Below are positions 25,608 through 34,692 of a stretch of DNA of 64,000 nt, one piece after another; positions within the stretch are counted from its first letter, which is position 1, and every line of letters begins with the position of its first letter. The notes beneath the pieces were generated by a model. It was not told the DNA's origin and ran no database searches. It saw nothing but the letters and a program-made list of their open reading frames with translations. Source of the stretch: Bradyrhizobium jicamae. Lineage in GTDB: Bacteria; Pseudomonadota; Alphaproteobacteria; Rhizobiales; Xanthobacteraceae. The position numbers were made by a program, and so were the translations under genes. The stretch is from the NCBI RefSeq assembly GCF_018130215.1, contig NZ_JAFCKQ010000020.1:1-64000 (forward strand). The letters are read 5' to 3'.

Positions 25608-26267
25608 CTACGCGTGGCCGGCTTCGTTCGAGAGCATGCCGGGATCGATGCCGATCTTGCGCAGCGCGCGCGCGTATTTCTCGTCGACGTTGGCGCCGAA
25701 GATCAGGTCCGGATCGGCGTCGCAGTGCAGCCAGCCATTGTGCTGGATCTCGTTCTCGAGCTGGCCCGGCGCCCAGCCGGCATAGCCGAGCGCAAGGATC
25801 GCGTGCTTGGGGCCGGCGCCCTTGGCAATCGCCTTCAGGATATCGACGGTCGCGGTCAGCGAGATGCCGTCGTCGATGTTGAGCGTCGCGTCCTGGATGT
25901 AGAAGTCGCTGGAATGCAGCACGAAGCCGCGGCCGGTGTCGACCGGGCCGCCCTTCATCACCTTCATCATCTCTGCATTCTCGGGCAGCGTGATCTGATC
26001 GGCCTTCTGGATGATGTCGAGCTGGACCAGGAGGCCGGGGAAATCGATGCTGCCGGCCGGGCGGTTGACGATGATGCCCATGGCGCCCTCGGAGGAATGG
26101 GCGCACATGTAGATCACCGAGCGCTCGAAGCGTGGGTCGCTCATCACGGGCATGGCGATCAGCAACTGGCCGTCGAGATAACCCTCGTCGGCCACATTGT
26201 GGCCGATGCCGGCGCTCTTGCCGCGCACCGTCTTGCGTGTCTTGGCTTCCTTGCCTTCAGGGCTCAT
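25608..26267 (-). CDS. YqgE/AlgH family protein
   Basis: A 219-residue member of the YqgE/AlgH family (DUF179). Diagnostic strings are GYLDGQLLIAMPVMSDPRFERSV (about 27-49, quoted in part), GIIVNRPAGSIDF, GGPVDTGRGFVLH and GYAGWAPGQLENE. The function of the family is not settled. I choose the ATG at 26267, which has AGGAAAGG nine bases upstream; in-frame alternatives are ATG 26297 and TTG 26324. It is divergent from a DsbD-alpha-type exported protein, an arrangement common in this bacterial order. Confidence 0.9.
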   Translation of the reverse strand: MSPEGKEAKTRKTVRGKSAGIGHNVADEGYLDGQLLIAMPVMSDPRFERSVIYMCAHSSEGAMGIIVNRPAGSIDFPGLLVQLDIIQKADQITLPENAEMMKVMKGGPVDTGRGFVLHSSDFYIQDATLNIDDGISLTATVDILKAIAKGAGPKHAILALGYAGWAPGQLENEIQHNGWLHCDADPDLIFGANVDEKYARALRKIGIDPGMLSNEAGHA

Positions 26268-26403
26268 CCGCAAAGGCCTTTCCTGCTCATCCGGCATCCT
26301 GATATTGGGTGGCCCTTCTGTCAATCAAGCTTGCGCGGCATCGCCGCGCTGCATCACAAGCAATTCAATGGTTTGCAACGAAAGTTGCAGGTAAAGACGT
26401 CTC

Positions 26404-27243
26404 ATGATCGTCATAGTTCCAATGCGGGCCGCTTTCGGCGCTGCCGCCATTCTGTCTGTCGCATGCATGGTAACGCAGGCTCGTGCCGACGACGCCTCGC
26501 CGTGGCAGCAGGATGCGCATTCCGCGGTGCGGTTGCTTGCGGGTTCGCGCAGCGGCGCCGTGCTGCTTGGCGGCATCGCCTTCCAGCTCCAGGACGGATG
26601 GAAAACCTATTGGCGGACGCCCGGCGATTCCGGCGTGCCGCCGCGGTTCGATTTCTCCAAATCGGATAATGTCGAAGCGGTGACCGTGATGTGGCCGGCA
26701 CCGCGGCAATTCGACGACGGCGCCGGCGGAACGTCGCTCGGCTACAAGCACCAGGTGGTGCTGCCGCTGCGCATCGTCGCCAGGAATCCCGACAAGCCGC
26801 TGACGCTGCGCGCCGACATCAACTACGCGGTGTGCGAGAAGCTGTGCGTGCCGGTGGAAGCCAAGGCCGAACTCGCCTTTGCCAGCGTCGCCTCGACCGA
26901 GGACGGCGCGCTGTCGGAAGCGCTCAATGCGGTGCCGAAACCGGCCAATATCGGCGACCCCAATCCGCTGACGATCCGCGACGTCAAGCGCGAAGGCAAG
27001 AACAGCGTGGTGGTCGACGTCACGGCGCCCGAGGCAAAGAACCTCAGCCTTTATGTCGAGGGCCCGACCCCCGACTGGGCGCTCCCGGTGCCGAAGCTGG
27101 TCGAGCAATCGCCGTCGGGCGTGAAGCGCTTCTCCTTCGAGCTCGACGGGCTGCCGCCCGGCGCCAACCCGGAAGGCGCGGCGCTGAAGCTGACGCTGGT
27201 CGGCGGCGACAAGAGCTACGAATTCAACATCAATTTGAACTGA
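26404..27243 (+). CDS. Exported DsbD alpha-domain protein
   Basis: A 279-residue exported protein: signal peptide (residues 1-28), then the thiol:disulfide interchange DsbD N-terminal (alpha) fold. The conserved GWKTYWRTPGDSG (about 61-73) and YAVCEKLCVP with paired cysteines C-x3-C are visible. In full-length DsbD this domain passes electrons to periplasmic partners, but the transmembrane and thioredoxin domains are absent here, so it must work with a separate CcdA/ScsB-like protein elsewhere or in another role. It is divergent from yqgE. Confidence 0.85.
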   Translation: MIVIVPMRAAFGAAAILSVACMVTQARADDASPWQQDAHSAVRLLAGSRSGAVLLGGIAFQLQDGWKTYWRTPGDSGVPPRFDFSKSDNVEAVTVMWPAPRQFDDGAGGTSLGYKHQVVLPLRIVARNPDKPLTLRADINYAVCEKLCVPVEAKAELAFASVASTEDGALSEALNAVPKPANIGDPNPLTIRDVKREGKNSVVVDVTAPEAKNLSLYVEGPTPDWALPVPKLVEQSPSGVKRFSFELDGLPPGANPEGAALKLTLVGGDKSYEFNINLN

Positions 27244-27252
27244 TCCGAAGAG

Positions 27253-27396
27253 TCATTCCGGGGTGCGCGTGGAACCAGCGAACCTCAGGAGCGCGCGCAA
27301 TTGCGCTCCGGGGAATCCCGAGGTTCCCCGATGCGCAAAGTGCGCATCCAAGGTCCGGTGCTTCGCACCGCCGCGGAACGACGTGCCGCCGAACCC
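27253..27396. repeat. Composite palindromic intergenic repeat
   Basis: A decayed copy of the Bradyrhizobium element that normally starts TCATTCCGGGG and ends CCGGAATGA. Several hairpins can be drawn in it: GGGGAA/TTCCCC around 27320-27340, ATGCGC/GCGCAT at 27341-27357 and GGTGC/GCACC at 27367-27379. It fills most of the 229 bases between the DsbD-alpha gene and the flippase gene. No coding potential is seen. Confidence 0.7.
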
Positions 27397-27472
27397 AATC
27401 TTAACGTTTCGTTGATAGCTCAGGCCATTGCCGCCACCTCGCGGCGTTGAGGAATTTTCGGCCTTGTCCGTG

Positions 27473-28855
27473 ATGGAGACCCGATCCGAAGCCGCCGCGT
27501 CGTCAGGCCCGTACGCACGCCTGCGCGGCCTCCTTGCGCGCCTCACGGGCGGCACCCACGAGGCTTCCGTCACCAAGCGGCTCGCCGGCACCATCTTCAT
27601 CATCCGAGTGATCAGCGCGGCGATGGCCTATCTGGCTCAGATCCTGCTGGCACGATGGATGACCGGTTCCGACTACGGCATCTACGTCTATGTCTGGACC
27701 TGGGTGCTGCTGCTTGGCGCGACCATGGACTTCGGCATGGCGTCGTCGGCGCAGAAGATCATTCCGGAATACCGCACCCGCGGCGACCACGCCCGGCTGC
27801 GCGGCTTCCTCGCCGGCAGCCGCTGGCTGGTGCTGGCAACCTCGACCGCAGTCGCCCTGCTGCTCGCGGGCCTGATCCACCTGCTGTCGCCCTGGATCGA
27901 TCCGAACGCAATCCTGCCGCTCTATGTCGGCTGCCTGGCCTTGCCGCCCTTCGTGGTCGCCAACACGCAGGACGGCATCGCGCGTTCGCATGACTGGATG
28001 CGGCTCGCGCTGATGCCGCAATTCATCATCCGGCAGACGCTGATCATCGGGCTCACCGCCGGTGCGCTCATGCTCGGCATCGGACTCAGCGCGACCGTCG
28101 CGTTGCTGGCGAGCGCCGCGGCGGTTTTGATCGCGGTGATCGGCCAGACCATCGTGATAAATCGCCGCCTCGCCGACCATGTCGGCCCCGGCGAGAAGGC
28201 CTATGACGTCGGCGGCTGGCTCGCGATCTCGCTGCCGATCATGCTGGTCGAGAGCTTCTATCAGCTGCTTTCCTACACCGACGTGCTGATGCTGCAGCAG
28301 TTCCGCTCCTCCGAGGAGGTCGGCGTCTACTTCGCCGTGGTCAAGACGCTCGCACTGGTCTCCTTCATCCATTACGCGATGGCGGCGACGACGGCGCATC
28401 GCTTCGCCGAATACAACGCGATCGGCGACAAGGACCGGCTATCGGCCTATGTCGCGCATGCGATCAAGTGGACGTTCTGGCCGTCGCTCGCAGCGACAGT
28501 GACGCTGCTCGCGTTCGGCAAGCCGCTGCTCTGGCTGTTCGGGCCGAGCTTCGTCGGCGGCTACGAGATCATGTTCGTCGCCGCGACCGGGCTCGTCGTG
28601 CGCTCCGCGATCGGACCGGTGGAGCGGCTGCTCAACATGCTCGGCCACCAGCGCATCTGCGCAACCGCCTATGCGGTGTCGTTCGTGATGAACGTCGGGC
28701 TCTGCATCGCGCTGGTGCCGCGCTACGGCGGCATGGGCGCGGCGGCCGCGACCTCGCTATCGCTGACCTTCGAGACCATCCTCTTGTTTTATGTCGTCCG
28801 CTCTCGCCTCGGCTTGCACGTGCTGGCGTTCGGGAAAGCCCGGCCGGCGCGATAG
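27473..28855 (+). CDS. Polysaccharide flippase-like membrane protein (MOP superfamily)
   Basis: A 460-residue protein with about 12-14 transmembrane helices of the oligosaccharide/lipid flippase family: RLAGTIFIIRVISAAMAYLAQ opens the first helix, and the RWMTGSDYGIYVYVWTW and AMDFG-like (TMDFGMASS) segments match the Wzx/MurJ-type pattern. It probably translocates a lipid-linked sugar. The start is uncertain: ATG 27473 is used, but TTG 27464 has GAGG 11 bases upstream. It has no glycosyltransferase neighbours. Confidence 0.82.
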   Translation: METRSEAAASSGPYARLRGLLARLTGGTHEASVTKRLAGTIFIIRVISAAMAYLAQILLARWMTGSDYGIYVYVWTWVLLLGATMDFGMASSAQKIIPEYRTRGDHARLRGFLAGSRWLVLATSTAVALLLAGLIHLLSPWIDPNAILPLYVGCLALPPFVVANTQDGIARSHDWMRLALMPQFIIRQTLIIGLTAGALMLGIGLSATVALLASAAAVLIAVIGQTIVINRRLADHVGPGEKAYDVGGWLAISLPIMLVESFYQLLSYTDVLMLQQFRSSEEVGVYFAVVKTLALVSFIHYAMAATTAHRFAEYNAIGDKDRLSAYVAHAIKWTFWPSLAATVTLLAFGKPLLWLFGPSFVGGYEIMFVAATGLVVRSAIGPVERLLNMLGHQRICATAYAVSFVMNVGLCIALVPRYGGMGAAAATSLSLTFETILLFYVVRSRLGLHVLAFGKARPAR

Positions 28856-28888
28856 ATTTTTCGTCGGGCCCCGCCTGTAATCTGCTAT

Positions 28889-28966
28889 ATGACCGCAGCC
28901 GAATTGAAAAACTTGCTTGATCGCGTCAAATCCTGGCCCGAGTCGGCTCAGGACGAACTCATCTGA
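28889..28966 (+). pseudogene. Truncated antitoxin-like fragment
   Basis: An in-frame ATG opens 25 codons (MTAAELKNLLDRVKSWPESA then QDELI) before a TGA. From memory this matches the N-terminus of a family of small antitoxin-like proteins common in Bradyrhizobium, which normally continue for another 50-60 residues. No toxin gene follows; the next 40 bases are noncoding and lead into the bdhA terminator. It is most likely a remnant. Confidence 0.5.
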
Positions 28967-29000
28967 TCACGGCTGACCAAACCGGTTTCCCGATATCAAG

Positions 29001-29032
29001 CAAAAGCCGGCCCTGATCCAATCAGGGCCGGC
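29001..29032 (-). terminator. Rho-independent terminator of bdhA operon
   Basis: A perfect 12-base-pair stem, GCCGGCCCTGAT (29006-29017) and ATCAGGGCCGGC (29021-29032), with a three-base loop. On the minus strand it is followed by TTTTG, so it would end the patatin-bdhA transcript 40 bases after the bdhA stop. Confidence 0.85.
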
Positions 29033-29071
29033 TCCTTGCACCTTAAAATCCAGCGCCAGCGTGGGCCGGCG

Positions 29072-29860
29072 TTACTCCGCCGTCCAGCCGCCGTCGATCG
29101 AGAGGTTGGCGCCGGTGATCTGCGCGGCATCGTCGCCGCACAGGAACAGCGCGAGCGCTGCGACCTGCTCCGAGGTCACGAACTCCTTGGTCGGCTGCGC
29201 GGCGAGCAGCACGTCCTTGATGACCTGCTCCTTGGTCAGGTTGCGCGCCTTCATGGTCTCCGGAATCTGGTGCTCGACCAGCGGCGTCCAGACGTAGCCC
29301 GGGCTGATGCAGTTGACGGTGATCTTGTGCTGCGCAAGCTCGAGGGCTGCAGTCTTGGTCAGGCCGGCGATGCCGTGCTTGGCCGAGACATAGGCCGATT
29401 TGAACGGCGAGGCCACCAGCGAATGGGCGGAGGCGGTGTTGATGATGCGGCCCCAGCCGCGCTTCTTCATGCCCGGCACGGCGGCGCGGATTCCGTAGAA
29501 GGCGGAGGACAGGTTGATCGCGATGATCGCTTCCCACTTCTCCGGCGGAAACTCCTCGATCGGCGAGACGAACTGGATGCCGGCATTGTTGACGAGGATG
29601 TCGACCGAACCGAAGGTCTTCTCGCCGAGCGCGATCATGTCGGCGATCTCCGCCGGCTTGGTCATGTCGGCCGGCGAATAGGCGGCCTTGACCTTGAAGT
29701 CGGTCTCGATGCCGGAGCGCTCCTTCTCGATGTCGGCCGGCACACCCATGCCGTTGAGGACGACATTGGCGCCGGCGCCGGCGAAGGCCCGCGCATACGC
29801 CAATCCGATGCCGCTGGTCGAGCCGGTCACAACGGCGGTCTTGCCTGTCAAGGTACCCAT
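29072..29860 (-). CDS. bdhA: 3-hydroxybutyrate dehydrogenase
   Basis: A 262-residue SDR closely following rhizobial D-3-hydroxybutyrate dehydrogenase: TGSTSGIGLAYARAFAGAGA at the NAD site, NNAGIQFVSPIEEFP, active-site Ser in NTASAHSLVASPFKSAYVSAK (read at about 140-160) with the Y-x-x-x-K pair, and the helix PLVEHQIP that forms the substrate lid. It interconverts 3-hydroxybutyrate and acetoacetate in poly-3-hydroxybutyrate breakdown. It is 12 bases downstream of a patatin-like gene on the same strand; the pair is widely conserved in Alphaproteobacteria, which suggests a link to storage polymer or membrane lipid turnover. Confidence 0.92.
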   Translation of the reverse strand: MGTLTGKTAVVTGSTSGIGLAYARAFAGAGANVVLNGMGVPADIEKERSGIETDFKVKAAYSPADMTKPAEIADMIALGEKTFGSVDILVNNAGIQFVSPIEEFPPEKWEAIIAINLSSAFYGIRAAVPGMKKRGWGRIINTASAHSLVASPFKSAYVSAKHGIAGLTKTAALELAQHKITVNCISPGYVWTPLVEHQIPETMKARNLTKEQVIKDVLLAAQPTKEFVTSEQVAALALFLCGDDAAQITGANLSIDGGWTAE

Positions 29861-29872
29861 TCTGCTTCGCTC

Positions 29873-31042
29873 CTATTTGCTTTCGGGGGGCTTGGGTTCG
29901 TCCCCCGTGAGATCGTAGGTCACCATGGTTTCCCCGGACTGCGGCCGTTCTAGCCACTCTTTGTGACGCATCGACAAATGTACGTCGCGCACTCCGGCGC
30001 CCCAATGCTCGACCATCGCAACGTGGGAGAAGTCGTAGTCCTTGGAATTGGTCTCGTAGTTCTTGCTCTTGTAGATCAGGTGCACGACCGTGACTGTGTT
30101 CTCCTTCGAGGCCTTGCGCAGCCACTCGACCGAAGGATCGTTCTTCAGATAGTCCGGCAGCTTGCTGATCAGGTCGCGCACCGCCATGCGGGCATTGTGG
30201 ATCTGCTTGTTCTTGTCGGTGTTCATCCGCGTCCGGCTGGAGAACCGGATGTCCTTTTCGCGCTCGGCGGCCTCAAGCAGCGTCTCGGGCAGCGGCCCAC
30301 GCGCGCTGAACAGGTCGACCTGGAAGATCAGGAGGTCACGGCTCTCCTCCTCGTCGAGCACGAAATCGAGCGGCGTGTTGGAGGCGATGCCGCCGTCCCA
30401 GTAATGCTCGCCTTCGATGACGACGGCCGGAAAGCCCGGCGGCAGCGCGCCCGAAGCCATGATGTGCTCGGGGCCGATCTGCTTGCCGAGCTTCTTGAAC
30501 TCGTAATTGTCGAAATAGCGGAAATTGCCGGAGGTGACGCCGACCGCGCCGACCGACAGCCGCGTCTTGAGGTCGTTGATGCGATCGAAGTCGACCAGAC
30601 GCTCCAGCGTCTTCTTCAGCGGCGCGGTGTCGTAATAGCTCAGTGATTGCGAGCTGCCCGGCGGCCACAGCGGCGCCGGCGGCATTCGCGGCACGAAGAA
30701 ACCGGGGACACCGAAGGTCGCGATGATCGCGGCACTGGTTTCGTTGAACAGCGAGCGGGCGCGCTCGTGCTTGGACAGCGGATTCCAGGGCACGGGGGAC
30801 GACACCATCTCCCAGAATTCCTTCAACCGCGGCACGCGCTTGTCCGGCTCGTTGCCGGCGATGATCGCGGCATTGATGGCGCCGATCGAGATGCCGGCGA
30901 TCCATTCCGGCTCGAAACCGGCATGACAGAGCGCCTGGAAGGCGCCGGCCTGGTAGGAGCCGAGGGCGCCGCCGCCCTGAAGGACCAACACGCGATGCGC
31001 TCGCGTCGGCGCAGAGGCTGGTGCGGAATCCGACATGTCCAT
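29873..31042 (-). CDS. Patatin-like phospholipase (DUF3734-containing)
   Basis: A 389-residue patatin domain protein. The oxyanion loop QGGGALGSYQAGAF (about 22-35), the nucleophile elbow GISIG, and the catalytic aspartate in WDGGIASNTP are intact, so it is likely an active acyl hydrolase. A C-terminal extension (about 290-389) corresponds to the DUF3734 region. No signal peptide is present. It is cotranscribed with bdhA. The start may be ATG 31042 or the in-frame ATG 31036 two codons later. Relatives are linked to phospholipid or PHB granule turnover. Confidence 0.9.
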   Translation of the reverse strand: MDMSDSAPASAPTRAHRVLVLQGGGALGSYQAGAFQALCHAGFEPEWIAGISIGAINAAIIAGNEPDKRVPRLKEFWEMVSSPVPWNPLSKHERARSLFNETSAAIIATFGVPGFFVPRMPPAPLWPPGSSQSLSYYDTAPLKKTLERLVDFDRINDLKTRLSVGAVGVTSGNFRYFDNYEFKKLGKQIGPEHIMASGALPPGFPAVVIEGEHYWDGGIASNTPLDFVLDEEESRDLLIFQVDLFSARGPLPETLLEAAEREKDIRFSSRTRMNTDKNKQIHNARMAVRDLISKLPDYLKNDPSVEWLRKASKENTVTVVHLIYKSKNYETNSKDYDFSHVAMVEHWGAGVRDVHLSMRHKEWLERPQSGETMVTYDLTGDEPKPPESK

Positions 31043-31142
31043 ACCGCTTCGTCAGGAAACAAGTTGCAGCGCAGCGTGGCGGCTGTTTTCCGCGGCGTCA
31101 ATCAGCGAGATATGTGACCGGATCACGCTGATTTTATCGAAA

Positions 31143-31640
31143 TCAGGTGGCCGCCAGGATGAGCGTCCAGAACACCTTGTATTTGGTATTCGGAGCGTAG
31201 ACGGCTGCGATGCCCATTTTTGTGACACCGCTTTTCAGCATGTTAGCCTTGTGCGGCGGCGAATCGCGCCAGCCGGAGAACGCTTCCGCCAGCGTGTGAT
31301 AGCCGGCGGAGATGTTCTCGACCGCGACCGTCGCGGGATAGCCTCCGGCCTCCAGCCGCTTGCCGAGCGGGGCCTTGACATCATGGTCCATCTTGTTGCG
31401 GGCGGCCATCGCCTCGGACTGCTGGTCGGCAAGCTTCATCAGATCCGGATCGACCACCACGGCGCCGAGCCCGTTGTTCTGGCGATATTGCGAGAACAGG
31501 ATCGCGGCCGCCTGGCTGTCCAGCACCGCGCCGGGTTGAGCCATGTTCAGATACATGGCCGGCTCTTCCGGGATTTTGGTGTCGGCGGCGCAGCCGGCAA
31601 GCACCAGAAGCCCGAACAGGGCAACCGTCGTCCGTTTCAC
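31143..31640 (-). CDS. CAP-domain lipoprotein
   Basis: A 165-residue protein with a lipoprotein signal: VALFGLLVLAGC gives the lipobox LAGC with Cys at about residue 18. The rest is a CAP/SCP superfamily domain (about 60-160): HDVKAPLGKRLEAGGYPATVAVENISAG and WRDSPPHKANML contain the H, E and H residues of the CAP cavity. The role of bacterial CAP proteins is poorly defined. The start GTG 31640 places the signal correctly; an ATG-like frame opens earlier at 31682. Confidence 0.82.
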   Translation of the reverse strand: MKRTTVALFGLLVLAGCAADTKIPEEPAMYLNMAQPGAVLDSQAAAILFSQYRQNNGLGAVVVDPDLMKLADQQSEAMAARNKMDHDVKAPLGKRLEAGGYPATVAVENISAGYHTLAEAFSGWRDSPPHKANMLKSGVTKMGIAAVYAPNTKYKVFWTLILAAT

Positions 31641-31737
31641 GTGAGAGAACCCCCAAGGTTGGCCCGCCTTGTTGCATACCAACCGTGGCTGAATGGTGAA
31701 CGGGGGCTAACTTTTGGCGGTCAAAAGCCGTCATTGC

Positions 31738-31821
31738 CGTCATTCCGGGATGATACGGCAGCATCGAACCCGGAATCTCGAGATTGCGGGTCTCGTGCTA
31801 CCGCACGATCCCGGAATGACG
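31738..31821. repeat. Palindromic intergenic repeat (CATTCCGGG family)
   Basis: CGTCATTCCGGGAT (31738-31751) and ATCCCGGAATGACG (31808-31821) are perfect inverse copies, and the middle contains a second near-palindrome CCCGGAATCTCGAGATTGCGGG-like stretch at 31770-31791 (20 of 22 matching). It lies between the cysA stop and the CAP lipoprotein start and looks like a complete copy of the element that is decayed at 27253-27396. Confidence 0.85.
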
Positions 31822-31830
31822 ACTGCGTCG

Positions 31831-32880
31831 TCAATCCTGCGCGGCAAAGATCCGGTAGCGGCGGGGTTGCAGGGAGATGATCTCGCCGGCCTGGAGTTCG
31901 CGGTCGCGCGGGGCATCGATCTCGATCACCGTCCGGCCCTCGTTCCCCGACAATGCGACCTCGGCGCGCTGGATCGGACCGAACGAGCGGACATGCCTGA
32001 TGGCGCCTTCGAACGGGCCGGCACCAGCCGGCGCAATCGCCATGTCATGGCGGCGGACGAACAATCGCGCCGCACCCGGCGCCGCACCCTGGGCCGCGAT
32101 ATCGAGCGGGCGGCCATCGAGCCGCACACCATCGCCGGAGACATCGACCGGCAGCACGATCGATTCCCCGATGAAGCCGTGCACGAAGGCCGTCGCCGGA
32201 TTGTCATAGACCTCGCCGGGCGTGCCGATCTGCTCGATCCGGCCCTTGTCCATCACGACCACACGGTTGGCGACCTCGAGCGCCTCCTCCTGGTCATGGG
32301 TGACGAAGATCGAGGTGACGTGGATCTCGTTGTGCAGCGAGCGCAGCCATTGCCGGAGCTCCTTGCGCACCTTGGCATCGAGGGCGCCGAAAGGCTCGTC
32401 GAGCAGCAGGATGCGCGGCTCGATCGCGAGCGCCCGGGCCAGCGCGATGCGCTGGCGCTGGCCTCCGGACAATTGACTCGGATAGCGGTTGGCGAGCCAA
32501 TCGAGCTGGACCAGATCGAGCAGCCCCTTGACGCGGGCGCGGATCGTCGCCTCGTCCTTGCGGATCGCGCGCGGCTGGACGCGCAGGCCAAAGGCGACGT
32601 TCTCGAACACCGTCATGTGGCGGAACAGGGCGTAATGCTGGAACACGAAGCCGACCTGGCGCTCGCTGGCGCCGCGACTGAGCGCGTTCTCGCCGTCGAT
32701 CGCGACCTCGCCGGAATCGGGCCAGTCGAGACCCGCGATGATCCGCAGCAGCGTCGTCTTGCCGGAGCCGGACGGACCGAGCAGCGCCAGCAGCTCGCCA
32801 TCGGCGACCTTGAGATCGACATTGTCGAGCGCGGCAAAGCTGCCGAACTTCTTCACGATGTTCCTGACTTCAATCGCCAT
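31831..32880 (-). CDS. cysA: Sulfate/thiosulfate ABC transporter ATP-binding protein
   Basis: A 349-residue ATPase: Walker A GPSGSGKTTLLR, signature LSGGQRQRIALARALA, Walker B ILLLDEPFGALDAK, and a C-terminal TOBE-like regulatory domain (about 240-349). It energises sulfate import by the CysTW permease. It is the last gene of sbp-cysT-cysW-cysA; its start overlaps the end of cysW by 11 bases. Specificity rests on context and on its resemblance to CysA. Confidence 0.94.
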   Translation of the reverse strand: MAIEVRNIVKKFGSFAALDNVDLKVADGELLALLGPSGSGKTTLLRIIAGLDWPDSGEVAIDGENALSRGASERQVGFVFQHYALFRHMTVFENVAFGLRVQPRAIRKDEATIRARVKGLLDLVQLDWLANRYPSQLSGGQRQRIALARALAIEPRILLLDEPFGALDAKVRKELRQWLRSLHNEIHVTSIFVTHDQEEALEVANRVVVMDKGRIEQIGTPGEVYDNPATAFVHGFIGESIVLPVDVSGDGVRLDGRPLDIAAQGAAPGAARLFVRRHDMAIAPAGAGPFEGAIRHVRSFGPIQRAEVALSGNEGRTVIEIDAPRDRELQAGEIISLQPRRYRIFAAQD

Positions 32881-33832
32881 CGACAGCCTCGCCTTCGTCC
32901 AGACGCCGCTCCAGGATGGTTTTCACCACCAGCGTGATCAGCGCCAGCATGGCCAGCAGCGACGCGATCGCGAACGACGATACGAATTGATATTCGTTGT
33001 AGAGAATCTCGACCAGGAGCGGCATCGTGTTGGTCTCGCCGCGGATGTGGCCGGAAACGACGGACACTGCGCCGAACTCGCCCATTGCGCGCGCATTGCA
33101 CAGCAGCACGCCGTAGAGCAGGCCCCATTTGATGTTGGGCAGCGTGACGCGGAAGAAGGTCTGCAGGCCGGATGCGCCGAGCGAGATCGCCGCCTCCTCC
33201 TCCTGCGTGCCCTGCTCCTGCATCAGCGGGATCAGCGCACGCGCCACGAACGGAAAGGTGACGAACACGGTCGCGAGCGCAATGCCCGGCACCGCGAACA
33301 GTATCTGGACATTGTGTGACTGCAACCACGGGCCGAAATAACCCTGGGCGCCGAACAACAGCACGAAGACGAGACCCGAGATCACCGGGCTCACCGAGAA
33401 CGGCAGGTCGATCAGCGTGACCAGCAAGGTCTTGCCGGCGAAGTCGAACTTCGAGATCGCCCAGGCCGCGATGACGCCGAACACGAGGTTGAGCGTGACC
33501 GAGATCGCCGCGACCAGCAGCGTCAGCCGGATCGCGGAAAGCGCTTCCGGCTCGGCCAGCGCGGCGAGATAGGCGCCGACGCCTTTCGAGAAGGCTGAGG
33601 CGAATACGACCACCAGCGGCAGCACGACGAAGACGCTGAGGAAGGCCACCGCCAGCGTGATGATGATGAACCGCACCGGTCCCGGCTCGGTGCGCAGATT
33701 GCGCTGCGCCGCGACCGGCCGTGACGGTGCGGTCTCGACGCGCGGCGCCGGTGACGCGACGCTGACATCGGTCTCGGGCGCATAGCTGCGCAGTTGCTTG
33801 GGCGAGGTCACCACTCCCGTCTGCATCGACAT
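32870..33832 (-). CDS. cysW: Sulfate ABC transporter permease CysW
   Basis: A 320-residue inner-membrane permease with six hydrophobic segments and the EAA-type cytoplasmic loop (QEEEAAISLGASGLQTFFRV, about 215-234). The N-terminus is an unusual ~65-residue polar, Pro/Ala-rich extension before the first helix. The ATG at 33832 has GAGG nine bases upstream; an in-frame TTG lies at 33847. Paired with CysT it forms the sulfate channel. Confidence 0.92.
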   Translation of the reverse strand: MSMQTGVVTSPKQLRSYAPETDVSVASPAPRVETAPSRPVAAQRNLRTEPGPVRFIIITLAVAFLSVFVVLPLVVVFASAFSKGVGAYLAALAEPEALSAIRLTLLVAAISVTLNLVFGVIAAWAISKFDFAGKTLLVTLIDLPFSVSPVISGLVFVLLFGAQGYFGPWLQSHNVQILFAVPGIALATVFVTFPFVARALIPLMQEQGTQEEEAAISLGASGLQTFFRVTLPNIKWGLLYGVLLCNARAMGEFGAVSVVSGHIRGETNTMPLLVEILYNEYQFVSSFAIASLLAMLALITLVVKTILERRLDEGEAVDGD

Positions 33833-33843
33833 TCTGGCTGCCC

Positions 33844-34680
33844 TCAATGCACGGGACTGCGCGCCTGCGCCCAGTGCTGCAGACGATTGATCAGGAAGAT
33901 GATCAGGAACGAGGCCACCAGCATCACCACCGCGATCGCGGTGGCGTCGGCATAGCGGAACTCGGACAGCCGGATCACGATCAAGAGCGGCGCGATCTCG
34001 GAGACGTTGGGCAGGTTGCCCGCGATGAAGATCACCGAGCCGTATTCGCCGATGGCGCGGGCGAAGGCGAGCGCAAAGCCGGTCAGCAGCGCCGGGATCA
34101 GGCTCGGCAGGATGACGCGGAACACGGTGTGCCAGCGAGTGGCGCCGAGGCTCGCGGCAGCCTCCTCGATCTCGGGATCGAGGTCGATCAGCACCGGCTG
34201 CACGGTGCGAACCACGAAGGGAATGCCGATGAAGATCATCGCGACGAAGATGCCGATCGGAGTGAACGCGACCTTGATGCCGAGTTCGGCGAGCGGCGCG
34301 CCGAGCCAGCCCTTCTGCGCAAACAGCTGCGTCAGCGCGACACCGGCGACCGCAGTCGGCAGCGCAAAGGGAATATCGACGATGGCGTCGAACAGCCGGC
34401 GGCCTGGAAAACGATACCGTACCAGGGCCCAGACGATGATGGTGCCCATCACCAGATTGACGCAGGCTGCCGCAAAGGAAAGCCCAAACGAGACCTTCAG
34501 CGCGCTCAGGGTGCGGCGGCTGGTGATGACACCCCAGAACTGGTCGAGGCTGAGCTCGAACGTCTTGAGGAACAGACCGGCGAGCGGAAGCAGGATGATG
34601 ACGGAGAGCCAGGTCAGGGTCAGTCCCATGGTGAGACCGAACCCCGGCAGGGTGCTGCGTCGTGCGACCGCTGTGCTCAC
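33844..34680 (-). CDS. cysT: Sulfate ABC transporter permease CysT
   Basis: A 278-residue permease matching CysT/CysU: LPGFGLTMGLTLTWLSVIIL for the first helix, and the EAA loop EIEEAAASLGATRWHTVFRV (about 175-194). Six membrane segments are visible. The start is GTG at 34680, preceded by AGGGGGA. It lies between sbp and cysW. Confidence 0.93.
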   Translation of the reverse strand: MSTAVARRSTLPGFGLTMGLTLTWLSVIILLPLAGLFLKTFELSLDQFWGVITSRRTLSALKVSFGLSFAAACVNLVMGTIIVWALVRYRFPGRRLFDAIVDIPFALPTAVAGVALTQLFAQKGWLGAPLAELGIKVAFTPIGIFVAMIFIGIPFVVRTVQPVLIDLDPEIEEAAASLGATRWHTVFRVILPSLIPALLTGFALAFARAIGEYGSVIFIAGNLPNVSEIAPLLIVIRLSEFRYADATAIAVVMLVASFLIIFLINRLQHWAQARSPVH

Positions 34681-34692
34681 AAATCCCCCTGA

